Source: Phytobacter massiliensis JC163 (lineage in GTDB: Bacteria > Pseudomonadota > Gammaproteobacteria > Enterobacterales > Enterobacteriaceae). Taken from it: 64,000 nucleotides of DNA. The stretch covers positions 376,961-440,960 of the forward strand of contig NZ_HE578948.1 in assembly GCF_000321045.1 (NCBI RefSeq). Direction: 5' to 3'. Of this stretch, positions 1 through 9,325 are shown piece by piece. The translations under genes were made by a program, and so were the position numbers. The notes below the pieces were generated by a model. That model was not told where the DNA came from, did no database searches, and saw nothing but the letters and a program-made list of their open reading frames with translations. Position 1 is the first letter of the stretch. Each line of letters opens with the position of its first letter.

Positions 1-851
1 CGATTCTGATCCCGCCCAGCCATAACTCGGTGATTTACTCGCTGGCGGCGGGCGGTACGGTCTCTATCGCCACGCTGTTTATCGCGGGGATTCTGCCGGG
101 GCTGCTGTTGGGAATGGGGCTGATGGCGCTGTGCCTCTGCTTCGCCCGTAAACGCGGCTACCCGAAAGGCGAGCGTATCCCGTTTAAGCAGGCTATCAAG
201 ATTTTCCTGGATGCGCTGTGGGGGCTGATGACGGTGGTCATTATCCTCGGCGGCATTCTGTCGGGGATCTTTACCGCCACCGAATCGGCGGCTGTCGCCT
301 GCCTGTGGGCCTTTTTCGTCACCATGTTTATCTACCGTGACTACCAGTGGAACGAACTGCCGAAACTGCTGTGCCGCACGGTGAAAACGGTAACGATCGT
401 TATGATCCTGATCGGATTTGCCGCCGCCTTTGGCGCCGTCATGACCTATATGCAGCTGCCGATGCGTATTACCGAGTTCTTTACCTCGCTCTCGGATAAT
501 AAGTACGTCATCCTGATTTACCTGAATATCATGCTGCTGCTGATTGGTACGCTGATGGACATGGCGCCGATCATTCTGATCCTGACGCCGGTGCTGCTGC
601 CGGTGACCAATGCGCTCGGTATCGATCCGGTGCACTTTGGCATGATCATGATGGTCAACCTTGGGATCGGTCTGATAACGCCGCCGGTGGGATCGGTACT
701 GTTTGTCGCCAGCGCGGTGAGCAAACAGAAGATCGAAACCGTGGTGAAGGCGATGCTGCCGTTCTATGCCATGCTGCTGATCATTCTGGGCCTGATAACC
801 TATATTCCGGCGATCTCGCTGTGGTTGCCTGGGATGCTGGGGATGCAGTAA
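1..851 (+). CDS. TRAP transporter large permease (DctM/YiaN family), 3' part
   Basis: The gene is cut by the window edge; the frame is open from base 3 (ILIPPSHNSVIYS) to the stop at 849-851, about 282 residues of a protein usually near 425. The visible part is a chain of hydrophobic helices with the IPPS motif and the late MDMAPI...TP and NLGIGLITPPVG motifs of the DctM family. Such proteins form the channel subunit of tripartite ATP-independent periplasmic transporters, which take up organic acids or sugar acids using an ion gradient with a separate binding protein. The partner subunits and substrate lie upstream and cannot be seen. It converges on zntA. The family call is firm; the substrate is unknown. 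Confidence 0.9.
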   Translation, partial: ILIPPSHNSVIYSLAAGGTVSIATLFIAGILPGLLLGMGLMALCLCFARKRGYPKGERIPFKQAIKIFLDALWGLMTVVIILGGILSGIFTATESAAVACLWAFFVTMFIYRDYQWNELPKLLCRTVKTVTIVMILIGFAAAFGAVMTYMQLPMRITEFFTSLSDNKYVILIYLNIMLLLIGTLMDMAPIILILTPVLLPVTNALGIDPVHFGMIMMVNLGIGLITPPVGSVLFVASAVSKQKIETVVKAMLPFYAMLLIILGLITYIPAISLWLPGMLGMQ

Positions 852-852
852 C

Positions 853-928
853 CGCATCCCGGGTGCGGCAACCCGGGCTTCCCTCCGATCGTAGCCCGGG
901 TAAGGCGTAAGCCGCACCCGGGTTTTTT
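853..928. terminator. Bidirectional REP-like hairpin between the TRAP permease and zntA
   Basis: CCCGGGT at 895-901 pairs with ACCCGGG at 916-922 and is followed by six T on the plus strand. A second GC hairpin (CCCGGGTGCGG / AACCCGGG) sits just before it at 858-877. The T run overlaps the zntA stop. The pair resembles a REP/BIME element and probably terminates the TRAP operon. Confidence 0.6.
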
Positions 929-3098
929 ATCTGCGCAATAACCGCAGCGCGTTGGCCGTGACCAGCACCGTTGCGCCGGTATCCGCCAGCACCGCCAGCC
1001 ACAGGCCGGTTATGCCGAGCAGGGTGGTAATAAGGAAGATGGCTTTCAGCCCCAGCGCAATGGCGATGTTCTGGCGGATGTTGGCACGGGTAGCGCGGGC
1101 AAGAGTCACCATCTGCGCCAGCCCCGTCAGGCGGTTGTGGGTTAGCGCCGCATCGGCGGTTTCCAGCGCCACATCGGTGCCGCTGCCCATCGCAATGCCG
1201 ATAGTGGCGGCTTTCATCGCCGGGGCGTCGTTAATACCGTCGCCCACCATCGCCAGCGGGGACTGCCGGTTAAGCTCGCTGACCGCGTTGACCTTATCCG
1301 CAGGCAGCAGACCAGCGTTAAACGCCAGCCCCAGCTCATTAGCGATTGCCGCCGCCGCGCGCGGGTTGTCGCCGGTGAGGATCACCCCCTGAATATCGAG
1401 CCGCCGCAGCGCCTCTACGGCTTCCCGCGCGTCGTCGCGCAGGGTATCGCGCAGGGTCAGCACCCCCAGCGCCACGCCTTCCCGGCTGACGGCGACCACC
1501 GTCTCCCCGGCCTGTTCCAGCGCGTGAACCTGGGCGCTGAGTTCGCCGGGGAATTTATCCGCCGCGCACAGCAGCACTTTCTGGCCTTCTACTGTCGCCT
1601 CAATGCCGGTGCCCGGCAGCGCGCGTTGCCCGGAAGCCGCCGGGAGGGAGAGGCCACGCGCCTGCGCCTCGCGGACCACCGCCTGCGCCAGCGGGTGCGT
1701 TGATCCCTGCTCAACGGCGGCGGCCAGCGCCAGCAGCGCCTCTTCGGTAATGCCCTGCGGATAAATCCCCGTAACCTGCGGTTTGCCTACGGTCAGCGTA
1801 CCGGTTTTATCGAACGCAATCTGCGATACCCGGCCAAGCTGTTCCAGCGCCGCGCCGCCCTTAATTAAGGCTCCCCGACGCGCCGCCGCCGCAAGGCCCG
1901 ATGTGATGGCCGCTGGCGTGGAGATAACCAGCGCGCACGGGCAGCCAATCAACAGCAGCGCCAGCCCCTTGTAGATCCACGCCAGCCAGTCTGCGTTCAA
2001 TAGCAGCGGGGGAAGGATGGCCGCCAGCAGAGCCACCAGCATAATCGCCGGCGTGTAGATGCGGCTAAAGCGGTCGATAAAGCGCTCAATGGGGGCGCGG
2101 CGCTCCTCCGCCTCTTCAATCAGGCGCAGGATCCGGTCAATGGCGCTGTCGCCCGGTTGGGACACAACGGTAAGCGTGACCAGCCGATCCACGCTGGTAG
2201 CCCCGGCGGGGATGCTATCGCCCTGCGCGTGCTCCACGGGTAGCGATTCGCCGGTCAGCGCGCTCTCATCGAAACTGGCGAACGGCGACAGCAGCCTGCC
2301 ATCCGCGGGCAACCGCCCGCCTGCGGGAACTTCAATCACATCGCCGGGGCGCAGTTCTTGTACCGCTACCGTCCGGCGTTCGCCGTTATCAAGGCGGGTC
2401 GCCGTATCGGGCTTAAGGGCGATAAGCGCGCTGACCCCTTTACGCGCCCGGCTGGCGGCCCAGCCTTCCAGCCGCTCTCCGACCATAAACAGCAGCAGTA
2501 CCATCGCCGCTTCCGCCGTCGCGCCAATAATCAGCGCGCCGATGGCGGCCACGCTCATTAAGGTTTCGATAGCGAACCAGCTCCCGCTGCGGATAAGACG
2601 CAGCGCCTGTAGGGCAATGGGCCACAGACCCACCAGCGTGGTAATGATAAACGCCGCCTGGCCGAAGGGGTGGTTAAACTGTTCAAGCAGCCAGCTGATG
2701 CCCATCATCGCCAGTAGCGCGATCAGCATCAGGTTTTCACGCAGGGGGGAGGCCGCCGCCTGTTGCGGAGCATTTTCGGTTTTTAGCGCATACCCGGCCT
2801 GCCGCACGGCGTTTTCAACCTGCTGGCGGATATCTGTTTCCGCGATGACGGTCAGTTTTTCCGTGGCGAAGGCAACCTGGACCTGCTTTACCCCGTCCAC
2901 GTTACGCACGGCGTTTTCCACCTTGCGGGCGCAGGCGGCGCAGTCCATTCCGGCGACAAGCCAGACGAATCGCTCCCCCGTGGCCGTTTCTACGGGCGGC
3001 GTTTCAACGTCGCAGGCGTTGTTGCAGCCGCATGCTGACGCCGGGCGCAGTTTCATGGTAGCGAACTGAGGTGTTTTTGAGTGGGCGGGACCAGGCAT
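927..3098 (-). CDS. zntA: Zn(II)/Cd(II)/Pb(II)-exporting P1B-type ATPase ZntA
   Basis: This inner-membrane pump expels Zn2+, Cd2+ and Pb2+ from the cytoplasm by ATP hydrolysis. The 723-residue protein is close to the E. coli length of 732. The N-terminus has a cysteine cluster (C23, C25, C29), then a heavy-metal-associated domain with GMDCAAC (C53, C56). Next come membrane helices with the CPC metal site, the DKTGT phosphorylation motif at about residue 425, and the GDGINDAPA hinge. The C-terminal DTGATVLVTANALRLLRR is typical of ZntA. A ZntR-type promoter lies directly upstream at 3137-3168. The start is taken as the ATG giving the full N-terminal cysteine region; the first 15 residues differ from E. 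coli. Confidence 0.97.
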   Translation of the reverse strand: MPGPAHSKTPQFATMKLRPASACGCNNACDVETPPVETATGERFVWLVAGMDCAACARKVENAVRNVDGVKQVQVAFATEKLTVIAETDIRQQVENAVRQAGYALKTENAPQQAAASPLRENLMLIALLAMMGISWLLEQFNHPFGQAAFIITTLVGLWPIALQALRLIRSGSWFAIETLMSVAAIGALIIGATAEAAMVLLLFMVGERLEGWAASRARKGVSALIALKPDTATRLDNGERRTVAVQELRPGDVIEVPAGGRLPADGRLLSPFASFDESALTGESLPVEHAQGDSIPAGATSVDRLVTLTVVSQPGDSAIDRILRLIEEAEERRAPIERFIDRFSRIYTPAIMLVALLAAILPPLLLNADWLAWIYKGLALLLIGCPCALVISTPAAITSGLAAAARRGALIKGGAALEQLGRVSQIAFDKTGTLTVGKPQVTGIYPQGITEEALLALAAAVEQGSTHPLAQAVVREAQARGLSLPAASGQRALPGTGIEATVEGQKVLLCAADKFPGELSAQVHALEQAGETVVAVSREGVALGVLTLRDTLRDDAREAVEALRRLDIQGVILTGDNPRAAAAIANELGLAFNAGLLPADKVNAVSELNRQSPLAMVGDGINDAPAMKAATIGIAMGSGTDVALETADAALTHNRLTGLAQMVTLARATRANIRQNIAIALGLKAIFLITTLLGITGLWLAVLADTGATVLVTANALRLLRR

Positions 3099-3136
3099 CG
3101 CATCCTCCGGTGAATGATAATTTTCTCATTAACCGG

Positions 3137-3168
3137 AGGATACACTCTGGAGTCGACTCCAGAGTCAA
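3137..3168 (-). promoter_or_regulatory. ZntR-dependent zntA promoter
   Basis: Read on the minus strand there is a -35 TTGACT (3163-3168) and a -10 TATCCT (3137-3142) separated by 20 bp. The spacer holds a perfect 22-bp dyad at 3144-3165, each half being ACTCTGGAGTC or its complement. The overlong spacer with a central dyad is the hallmark of MerR-family activation, and as far as I recall this dyad is the same as the E. coli ZntR site. ZntR itself is not in the window. Confidence 0.93.
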
Positions 3169-3173
3169 GCCTT

Positions 3174-3800
3174 TTAAATATAAAGCGAGCGAACTATCAG
3201 GAAGTGACCGGCAAAATAGCAGGCGGCAGAGATGGCGCTATCGGCGCGGAAACGGCGACGATAGTGGCTGCCCAGCCAGACCACATTGCTGACAAGCAGC
3301 AGCGCCGCGCCGACAAAGGCGGAGAGCGCCGGGCTGGTGGGGCGGAAGAACCACAGCTCGCCCGCCAGCCAGACCATCACCAGCGTCATGGTAATAAACG
3401 TACATACCGGCAGGCGAAGCTCTTCAAGGCGCGTCCAGATCACGGCAATAAGCAGCGCGCCAATTACCAGCAGGACCACCGGCAGCGGCCAGAAGAAGGA
3501 GAGCGTCATCTGGGTAGCGAAATAGATGGTATAGAGCAGGTGGGCAAGGAAGAACGCGCCGATGGCGTACAGCAACTGCTGGCGCGGCAGCAGGGTAAGG
3601 GCATCGCCGACCAACGAGGCGCAGAGCCCGGCCAGCACCAGGTAGCTGATGGCGTCGAACATAGGCGCCTGCCAGGCGAGCAGCAACAGTAACAGCAGCG
3701 TGACGGGCTTGAACACCCAGCGCTGCCAGGCAGGCCCACGGTAGGAGGCGTCGACGTACAGCCAGGCGGAGAAACAGACAGCAATAAATGACCAAAGCAT
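3174..3800 (-). CDS. yhhN: YhhN/TMEM86 family inner-membrane protein
   Basis: The 208-residue protein matches the length of E. coli YhhN and is hydrophobic throughout, with about seven to eight predicted membrane segments. The family (YhhN/TMEM86) includes eukaryotic lysoplasmalogenases, but the bacterial substrate is not established, so no reaction is claimed. The stop codon lies only a few bases upstream of the zntA -35 element on the same strand, so read-through into zntA is possible while zntA keeps its own zinc-controlled promoter. In E. coli a DUF2500 gene (yhhM) sits between yhhL and yhhN; the 120 bp here leave no room for it. Confidence 0.9.
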   Translation of the reverse strand: MLWSFIAVCFSAWLYVDASYRGPAWQRWVFKPVTLLLLLLLAWQAPMFDAISYLVLAGLCASLVGDALTLLPRQQLLYAIGAFFLAHLLYTIYFATQMTLSFFWPLPVVLLVIGALLIAVIWTRLEELRLPVCTFITMTLVMVWLAGELWFFRPTSPALSAFVGAALLLVSNVVWLGSHYRRRFRADSAISAACYFAGHFLIVRSLYI

Positions 3801-3923
3801 AGTAAGTCCCTGAATCCGTTATTGTATCGCGAGCACCATGCCCACGGCTCATCTACAGAGTTTAGTGGGCGGCGCTACCGAATGACAACGTTAGCGCCGA
3901 CAGGGGAATCTTAAAAAGCGGCT

Positions 3924-4199
3924 TTATTTTTGCGGTTTCAGTTTTTTCAGCCACACCAGCAGCTCAAAGACGCCAAACAGGAAGATACGAAACTCTTCAA
4001 AGCGGGTCATTTGCGGGCCCTCTTTCGGCAACGATTTTTTCATCATCGTCGCCTGGATGGCATGCATGAAGACCGTAAACACCAGCGCCACATTGACGAA
4101 AATATTGAGCGGCTTGGGAAAGGGCGCAAACAGATTAAACAGCAAGAAAGCCCAGACGAAGAGCATCAACAGCCGCCCCAGATTAATGACTATGCGCAT
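3924..4199 (-). CDS. yhhL: DUF1145 family small membrane protein YhhL
   Basis: The protein has 91 residues and starts MRIVINLGRLLML. It has two hydrophobic segments (about residues 5-25 and 30-52) and a basic C-terminal tail ending LKKLKPQK. The chosen ATG at 4199 gives the usual family length; an upstream in-frame ATG at 4262 would add 21 residues lying inside rsmD and is not preferred. It overlaps the end of rsmD by 17 bp, which suggests translational coupling. Function is unknown in the family. Confidence 0.88.
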   Translation of the reverse strand: MRIVINLGRLLMLFVWAFLLFNLFAPFPKPLNIFVNVALVFTVFMHAIQATMMKKSLPKEGPQMTRFEEFRIFLFGVFELLVWLKKLKPQK

Positions 4200-4785
4200 T
4201 TTTCTCTCCTTGTGACTGACGCTGAAACAGACGGTAGGCGACCTGTCCCGCCACTTTTTCACGGTACAGGCTCCAGCTTGCCGGCACCGGCGGCAGGCCG
4301 TTTTCTACTTCGCTCTCGACATAAATAAACGCCTCATCCGCCAGCCAGCCGTTGGTTTCCAGCAGCTGCAACGTCTCTTCCAGCATGCCTTTACGAAACG
4401 GCGGATCGACAAATACCACCTCGTGGGGCGTACCGCTCTGGGCGAGAAACGCCAGCGTATTGCCGGTGACCACTTTGCCGTTCGCGGCCTTCAGCGTCGC
4501 CAGGTTCTGCTGCAACTGTTGGGCGACCGTGCGCTCCATCTCCAGCAGGGTGGCGCTGGCGGCGTAGCGGGAGAGCGCCTCCAGCCCCAGCGCGCCGCTG
4601 CCCGCGAAGCAGTCCAGGCAGCGCGCATCGACCATTATCGGCGCCAGCCAGTTAAAAAGGGTTTCCCGCACGCGGTCGGTGGTCGGGCGCAGGCCGGGGC
4701 TGTCCGGCACCGGCAGTTTGCGTCCGCGCCACTGTCCGCCAATAATGCGAATCTGGCCGCTGACGGCTCGGTTGGGTTTCTTCAT
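4183..4785 (-). CDS. rsmD: 16S rRNA (guanine(966)-N2)-methyltransferase RsmD
   Basis: RsmD transfers a methyl group from S-adenosylmethionine to N2 of G966 of 16S rRNA during 30S assembly. The 200-residue protein has the SAM-binding motif I DCFAGSGALGLEA at residues 58-70 and the catalytic DPPF motif at 127-130. The N-terminal RIIGGQWRGRKLPV and RPTTDRVRETLFNWL stretches are typical of the family. It is divergent from ftsY, as in E. coli, and its 3' end overlaps yhhL. Confidence 0.97.
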   Translation of the reverse strand: MKKPNRAVSGQIRIIGGQWRGRKLPVPDSPGLRPTTDRVRETLFNWLAPIMVDARCLDCFAGSGALGLEALSRYAASATLLEMERTVAQQLQQNLATLKAANGKVVTGNTLAFLAQSGTPHEVVFVDPPFRKGMLEETLQLLETNGWLADEAFIYVESEVENGLPPVPASWSLYREKVAGQVAYRLFQRQSQGEKNAHSH

Positions 4786-4973
4786 GGTTATCGCTTAGCT
4801 CGCTATTTCGGCCTGCTATTCTAGCGGCGCGCGCCACGGGGCGAAACCTTAATCCGCAGGCGGTGATGAGTGTTCAGGAAAGTGATAGACTATTTAGCTA
4901 ATTACATTTTTTTAGCCCCTGCTACGGCAGTACGGGCGGGTGCCATAAATTAACAGCGGGAGTAGGGTCGCAA

Positions 4974-6394
4974 ATGGCAGAAGAGAAGAAACGTGGCTTT
5001 TTTCCTGGCTGGGCTTTGGGCAGAAAGATCAGGTAAAAGAAAAAGAAGCGCCGCAGCCAGAGCAAGAGACAGAACAAGAGGCCGTTGAGCAACCGGTTGA
5101 AGCGGTGAGTGAGGATCATACCCCTGCCGACAGCGAGGCGTTTGCTGAGCAGGTCGTAGAGGTGACCGAACAGCTGGCGGAAAGCGAGAAGGCGCAGCCG
5201 GTAGAGCCTGCCCCGGCGATCGAAGAGACGCCGGCGGCTATTGAGCACGAAGCGCTGCCGCTGCCGGAAGAGGTGGCCGAGCCGCCGCTCGCCGCGCAGG
5301 AGTGGCAGCCTGAGCTGGAGCCGGTCGACGAAGAGACCGCCTTAAGCGACGAAGAGCTGGAGGCGCAGGCGTTAGCGGCAGACGCCGCCGAAGAGGCGCT
5401 GGTGGTCGTTCCGGTTGAAGAGAATGCCGAAACCCCGGCGGCGCCCGCCGTGGTTGAGCAGGAAAAACCGACGAAAGAGGGCTTCTTCGCCCGCTTAAAA
5501 CGCAGCCTGGTAAAAACCAAAGAAAACCTCGGCTCCGGGTTTATCAGCCTGTTCCGCGGTAAAAAAATCGATGACGATCTCTTTGAGGAGCTGGAAGAGC
5601 AGCTCCTTATTGCCGACGTTGGCGTAGAGACCACCTGCAAAATCATCACCAGCCTGACGGAAGGCGCATCGCGCAAACAGCTGCGCGACGCCGAAGCACT
5701 GTATGGTTTGCTCAAAGAAGAGATGGGTGACATTCTGGCGAAGGTCGATGAGCCGCTGAATGTGGAAGGCAAAACGCCGTTTGTTATCCTGATGGTTGGC
5801 GTTAACGGCGTGGGTAAAACCACCACCATCGGCAAACTGGCCCGTCAGTTTGAACAGCAGGGCAAATCGGTGATGCTGGCGGCAGGGGACACCTTCCGCG
5901 CCGCAGCCGTCGAGCAGTTGCAGGTTTGGGGGCAGCGTAACAACATTCCGGTTATTGCGCAGCACACCGGGGCGGACTCCGCATCGGTGATTTTCGACGC
6001 CATTCAGGCGGCGAAAGCGCGCCATATTGATGTTCTGATTGCCGACACCGCCGGGCGTTTGCAGAACAAATCGCACCTGATGGAAGAGCTGAAAAAAATC
6101 GTCCGCGTGATGAAAAAGCTCGACGTGGATGCGCCGCATGAGGTGATGCTGACCATTGACGCCAGCACCGGGCAAAATGCGGTAAGCCAGGCCAAACTGT
6201 TCAAGGAAGCGGTTGGTCTTACAGGGATTACGCTGACCAAGCTGGACGGCACTGCAAAAGGCGGGGTCATTTTCTCGGTGGCGGATCAGTTTGGCATTCC
6301 TATCCGCTACATCGGGGTCGGCGAACGTATTGAGGACCTACGTCCGTTTAACGCGGGCGATTTTATAGAGGCACTTTTTGCCCGAGAGGATTAA
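4974..6394 (+). CDS. ftsY: Signal recognition particle receptor FtsY, with an apparent 1-bp deletion near the start
   Basis: FtsY is the SRP receptor GTPase that docks ribosome–nascent chains at the SecYEG translocon. The expected start ATG at 4974 begins MAEEKKRGFF, but after six T (4998-5003) the frame shifts and ends at TAA 5034. Read one base back, the next codons give SWLGFGQKDQ and stay open to 6394, so one T is missing from a T7 tract. Downstream are an acidic A region (to about 5470), a helical N domain, and the G domain with GVNGVGKTTTIGK, DTAGR and TKLDG. As written, the first start in the long frame is GTG 5105, which would drop the N-terminal membrane-targeting helix. Restored length is 473 residues, slightly shorter than E. 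coli (497). It is followed by ftsE after 2 bp. Confidence 0.9.
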
Positions 6395-6396
6395 CA

Positions 6397-7065
6397 ATGA
6401 TTCGCTTTGAACACGTCAGCAAAGCCTATCTCGGTGGGAGACAAGCGTTGCAGGGGGTCACTTTCCACCTGCAACCGGGCGAGATGGCCTTTCTGACCGG
6501 CCACTCCGGCGCGGGGAAAAGTACCCTGCTCAAGCTTATCTGCGGCATTGAGCGGCCAAGCGCCGGGAAAATCTGGTTTAGCGGGCACGATATCAGCCGC
6601 CTGAAAAGCCGCGAGGTGCCGTTTTTGCGTCGCCAGATCGGCATGATTTTTCAGGATCACCACCTGCTGATGGATCGTACCGTCTATGACAACGTGGCGA
6701 TCCCGCTGATTATCGCGGGCGCCAGCGGCGATGACATTCGCCGTCGCGTGTCTGCGGCGCTCGATAAAGTGGGGCTGCTCGACAAAGCGAGAAGTTTTCC
6801 GATTCAGCTCTCCGGCGGTGAACAGCAGCGGGTGGGCATCGCCCGCGCGGTGGTCAACAAACCTGCCGTTCTGCTGGCGGATGAGCCTACCGGCAACCTG
6901 GACGAAGCCCTGTCCGAAGGGATCTTACGTCTGTTCGAGGAGTTTAACCGTGTTGGGGTTACGGTACTGATGGCGACGCACGACCTGGGGCTTATCTCCC
7001 GCCGCTCGTACCGTATGCTGACCCTGAGCGACGGCCATTTGCATGGAGGCCTGGCGGGTGAATAA
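6397..7065 (+). CDS. ftsE: Cell-division ABC-type ATPase FtsE
   Basis: FtsE is the cytoplasmic ATPase of the FtsEX complex, which links the Z ring to periplasmic EnvC and amidase activation during septation. The 222-residue protein has Walker [10 protein letters not shown] at 35-43, the signature [10 protein letters not shown] at about 138, Walker [14 protein letters not shown] and the H-loop ATHDL. The ATG follows the ftsY stop by 2 bp and the 3' end overlaps ftsX, so ftsY-ftsE-ftsX are a coupled operon. Confidence 0.98.
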   Translation: MIRFEHVSKAYLGGRQALQGVTFHLQPGEMAFLTGHSGAGKSTLLKLICGIERPSAGKIWFSGHDISRLKSREVPFLRRQIGMIFQDHHLLMDRTVYDNVAIPLIIAGASGDDIRRRVSAALDKVGLLDKARSFPIQLSGGEQQRVGIARAVVNKPAVLLADEPTGNLDEALSEGILRLFEEFNRVGVTVLMATHDLGLISRRSYRMLTLSDGHLHGGLAGE

Positions 7066-8116
7066 GCGCGACGCAGTGAATCAAATACGCCAGTTTGGCA
7101 ACAGGCTGGACCGTTTTCGTAAGTCGCCGGGCTCCGCGGGCGACGGCAATCGCAACGCGCCAAAGCGCGCGAAGGCGGCCCCTAAACCAAACTCGCGTAA
7201 AACCAATGTGTTTAACGAGCAGGTGCGGTATGCCTTCCAGGGGGCGTTGCAGGATCTGAAAAGCAAACCCTTCGCCACCTTCCTGACGGTGATGGTCATC
7301 GCTATCTCCCTGACGCTGCCGAGCGTGTGCTATATGGTCTACAAAAACGTCAACCAGGCGGCGTCGCAGTACTATCCTTCACCGCAAATCACCGTCTATT
7401 TCGATAAGACGCTGGATGACGACGCCGCCGCGCAGGTTGTGGGGCAGCTCCAGGCCGAGCAGGGGGTGGATAAGGTGAACTATCTCTCCCGGGAAGACGC
7501 GCTTGGCGAGTTCCGTAACTGGTCCGGCTTTGGCGGCGCGCTGGATATGCTGGAGGAGAACCCGCTGCCTGCGGTCGCGGTGGTGGTGCCAAAACTGGAT
7601 TTTCAGAGTACCGAGTCGCTCACTACGTTGCGTGACCGCATCTCTCGCCTGCACGGGATTGATGAAGTACGGATGGACGATAGCTGGTTCGCCCGTCTGG
7701 CGGCTTTAACCGGGCTGGTGGGGCGCGTATCGGCGATGATCGGCGTGCTGATGGTCGCAGCGGTGTTCCTGGTCATCGGCAACAGCGTGCGGCTGAGCAT
7801 TTTCGCCCGCCGCGATACCATCAACGTGCAGAAACTGATCGGCGCGACGGATGGCTTTATTCTGCGTCCGTTTTTGTACGGCGGGGCGCTGTTGGGCTTT
7901 AGCGGCGCGTTCCTTTCGCTGATCCTCTCTGAAATTCTGGTGATGCGCCTGTCCTCGGCGGTGACCGATGTGGCAAGGGTGTTTGGCGCGCAGTTTGATC
8001 TCAGCGGGCTATCGTTTGATGAGTGTCTGCTGCTGCTGCTGGTGTGCTCAATGATTGGTTGGGTCGCTGCCTGGCTTGCAACTGTGCAACATTTACGTCA
8101 CTTTACTCCCCAGTAA
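7058..8116 (+). CDS. ftsX: Cell-division protein FtsX (FtsEX permease-like subunit)
   Basis: FtsX is the membrane subunit of FtsEX. From the GTG at 7058 it has 352 residues ([14 protein letters not shown]), exactly the E. coli length, and the start overlaps the last 8 bp of ftsE. A longer ATG start at 7043 would add five residues not seen in relatives. There is a basic cytoplasmic N-terminus, a first membrane helix at about residues 75-95 ([19 protein letters not shown]), a periplasmic loop that binds EnvC, and three C-terminal helices. Confidence 0.96.
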   Translation: MNKRDAVNQIRQFGNRLDRFRKSPGSAGDGNRNAPKRAKAAPKPNSRKTNVFNEQVRYAFQGALQDLKSKPFATFLTVMVIAISLTLPSVCYMVYKNVNQAASQYYPSPQITVYFDKTLDDDAAAQVVGQLQAEQGVDKVNYLSREDALGEFRNWSGFGGALDMLEENPLPAVAVVVPKLDFQSTESLTTLRDRISRLHGIDEVRMDDSWFARLAALTGLVGRVSAMIGVLMVAAVFLVIGNSVRLSIFARRDTINVQKLIGATDGFILRPFLYGGALLGFSGAFLSLILSEILVMRLSSAVTDVARVFGAQFDLSGLSFDECLLLLLVCSMIGWVAAWLATVQHLRHFTPQ

Positions 8117-8127
8117 AAAAAGTCTGA

Positions 8128-8170
8128 TATACTCTTTCCCTGCAATGCGGTATTCCCGTGGCAGGGAAAG
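8128..8170 (+). repeat. Inverted repeat at the upstream end of the rpoH control region
   Basis: CTTTCCCTGC at 8134-8143 is repeated inverted as GCAGGGAAAG at 8161-8170, a perfect 10-bp stem with a 17-nt loop and no following T run. A TATACT -10-like hexamer at 8128-8133 precedes it, at about the distance expected for the distal vegetative rpoH promoter. Whether the hairpin attenuates ftsX read-through or structures the long rpoH leader cannot be told. Confidence 0.45.
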
Positions 8171-8235
8171 TCTCTGAACATATCTCTCTTCCCCTGCATC
8201 GGCTTTTCATCCTTGTGTCACATTTTGTGCGTAAT

Positions 8236-8281
8236 TTATTCACACCCCACACGGGAACTTGTGGATAAAATCACTGTCTGA
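8236..8281 (+). promoter_or_regulatory. rpoH promoter cluster: sigma-E promoter and two DnaA boxes
   Basis: A sigma-E type promoter is visible as GGAACTT (8254-8260), a 16-bp spacer and TCTGA (8277-8281). Two DnaA boxes overlap or flank it: TTATTCACA at 8236-8244 and TGTGGATAA, the complement of TTATCCACA, at 8260-8268. The TTGTGG and GATAAA hexamers around 8259-8285 could also serve a sigma-70 promoter. This matches the known E. coli arrangement, in which sigma-E drives rpoH at high temperature and DnaA modulates it. Confidence 0.85.
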
Positions 8282-8382
8282 TAAAAGAGTGGATGATATT
8301 CTCGTTGCTCGTTAACGCTGGCATGTGCGTTGCCTGATGGGGACGGACCGCCGCCAGTCGGATGTAATTTGAGAGGATTTGA

Positions 8383-9240
8383 ATGACCAAAGAAATGCAA
8401 TCTTTAGCTTTAGCCCCCGTTGGTAACCTGGAATCTTACATCCGGGCCGCTAACGCATGGCCGATGTTGACGGCCGATGAAGAAAGGGCACTGGCTGAAA
8501 AGCTGCATTACCAGGGCGATCTGGAAGCAGCTAAGAAGCTGATCCTGTCTCACCTGCGCTTTGTTGTTCATATTGCTCGTAACTATTCGGGCTATGGTCT
8601 GCCGCAGGCGGATCTGATTCAGGAAGGCAACATCGGCCTGATGAAAGCGGTACGACGCTTCAACCCGGAAGTGGGTGTGCGCCTTGTCTCTTTCGCCGTG
8701 CACTGGATCAAAGCCGAAATTCACGAATACGTTCTGCGTAACTGGCGTATTGTGAAAGTCGCTACCACCAAAGCGCAGCGTAAGCTGTTCTTTAACCTGC
8801 GTAAAACCAAGCAGCGTCTGGGCTGGTTTAACCAGGACGAAGTGGAAATGGTGGCGCGCGAACTGGGCGTTTCCAGCAAAGACGTGCGTGAAATGGAGTC
8901 GCGTATGGCGGCGCAGGACATGACGTTTGACATGTCTCCAGACGACGATGCCTCCGACAGCCACACGATGGCACCGGTGCTCTACCTGCAGGATAAATCG
9001 TCTAACTTTGCCGACGGCATCGAAGACGACAACTGGGAAGAGCAGGCGGCCAACAAGCTGACCGACGCGATGCAGGGTCTGGATGAGCGTAGCCAGGCGA
9101 TTATTCGCGCCCGCTGGCTGGACGAAGACAACAAGTCCACTCTCCAGGAGCTGGCCGACCGTTACGGCGTCTCTGCCGAACGTGTGCGTCAGCTGGAAAA
9201 GAACGCCATGAAAAAACTGCGCGCCGCAATCGAAGCGTAA
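8383..9240 (+). CDS. rpoH: RNA polymerase sigma factor RpoH (sigma-32)
   Basis: Sigma-32 directs transcription of heat-shock genes. The 285-residue protein has region 2 with [17 protein letters not shown] and [15 protein letters not shown], the RpoH box around [13 protein letters not shown] that mediates DnaK/FtsH-dependent turnover, and region 4 with [24 protein letters not shown]. The ATG has a GAGAGGA ribosome site 7 nt upstream. The first codons (ATGACCAAAGAAATGCAATC) resemble the E. coli segment that pairs with internal mRNA to form the translational thermosensor; that role is inferred here. Confidence 0.99.
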   Translation: MTKEMQSLALAPVGNLESYIRAANAWPMLTADEERALAEKLHYQGDLEAAKKLILSHLRFVVHIARNYSGYGLPQADLIQEGNIGLMKAVRRFNPEVGVRLVSFAVHWIKAEIHEYVLRNWRIVKVATTKAQRKLFFNLRKTKQRLGWFNQDEVEMVARELGVSSKDVREMESRMAAQDMTFDMSPDDDASDSHTMAPVLYLQDKSSNFADGIEDDNWEEQAANKLTDAMQGLDERSQAIIRARWLDEDNKSTLQELADRYGVSAERVRQLEKNAMKKLRAAIEA

Positions 9241-9259
9241 GCTAAAGCGCAGTAAACAG

Positions 9260-9289
9260 GCCGGGTTAGCGCAAGCAGCCCGGCTTTTT
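9260..9289 (+). terminator. rpoH terminator
   Basis: GCCGGG (9260-9265) pairs with CCCGGC (9279-9284) and is followed by five T, 20 bp after the rpoH stop. Confidence 0.85.
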
Positions 9290-9325
9290 GTTGCCCGTAA
9301 TTCCTATAAGCACAGCGGGGGAAAG

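Noticed and set aside
2059-3069. 336-codon open frame antisense to zntA
   Set aside because: It lies entirely inside zntA, has Ser/Arg-rich composition typical of the antisense of a GC-rich gene, and has no recognisable domain.
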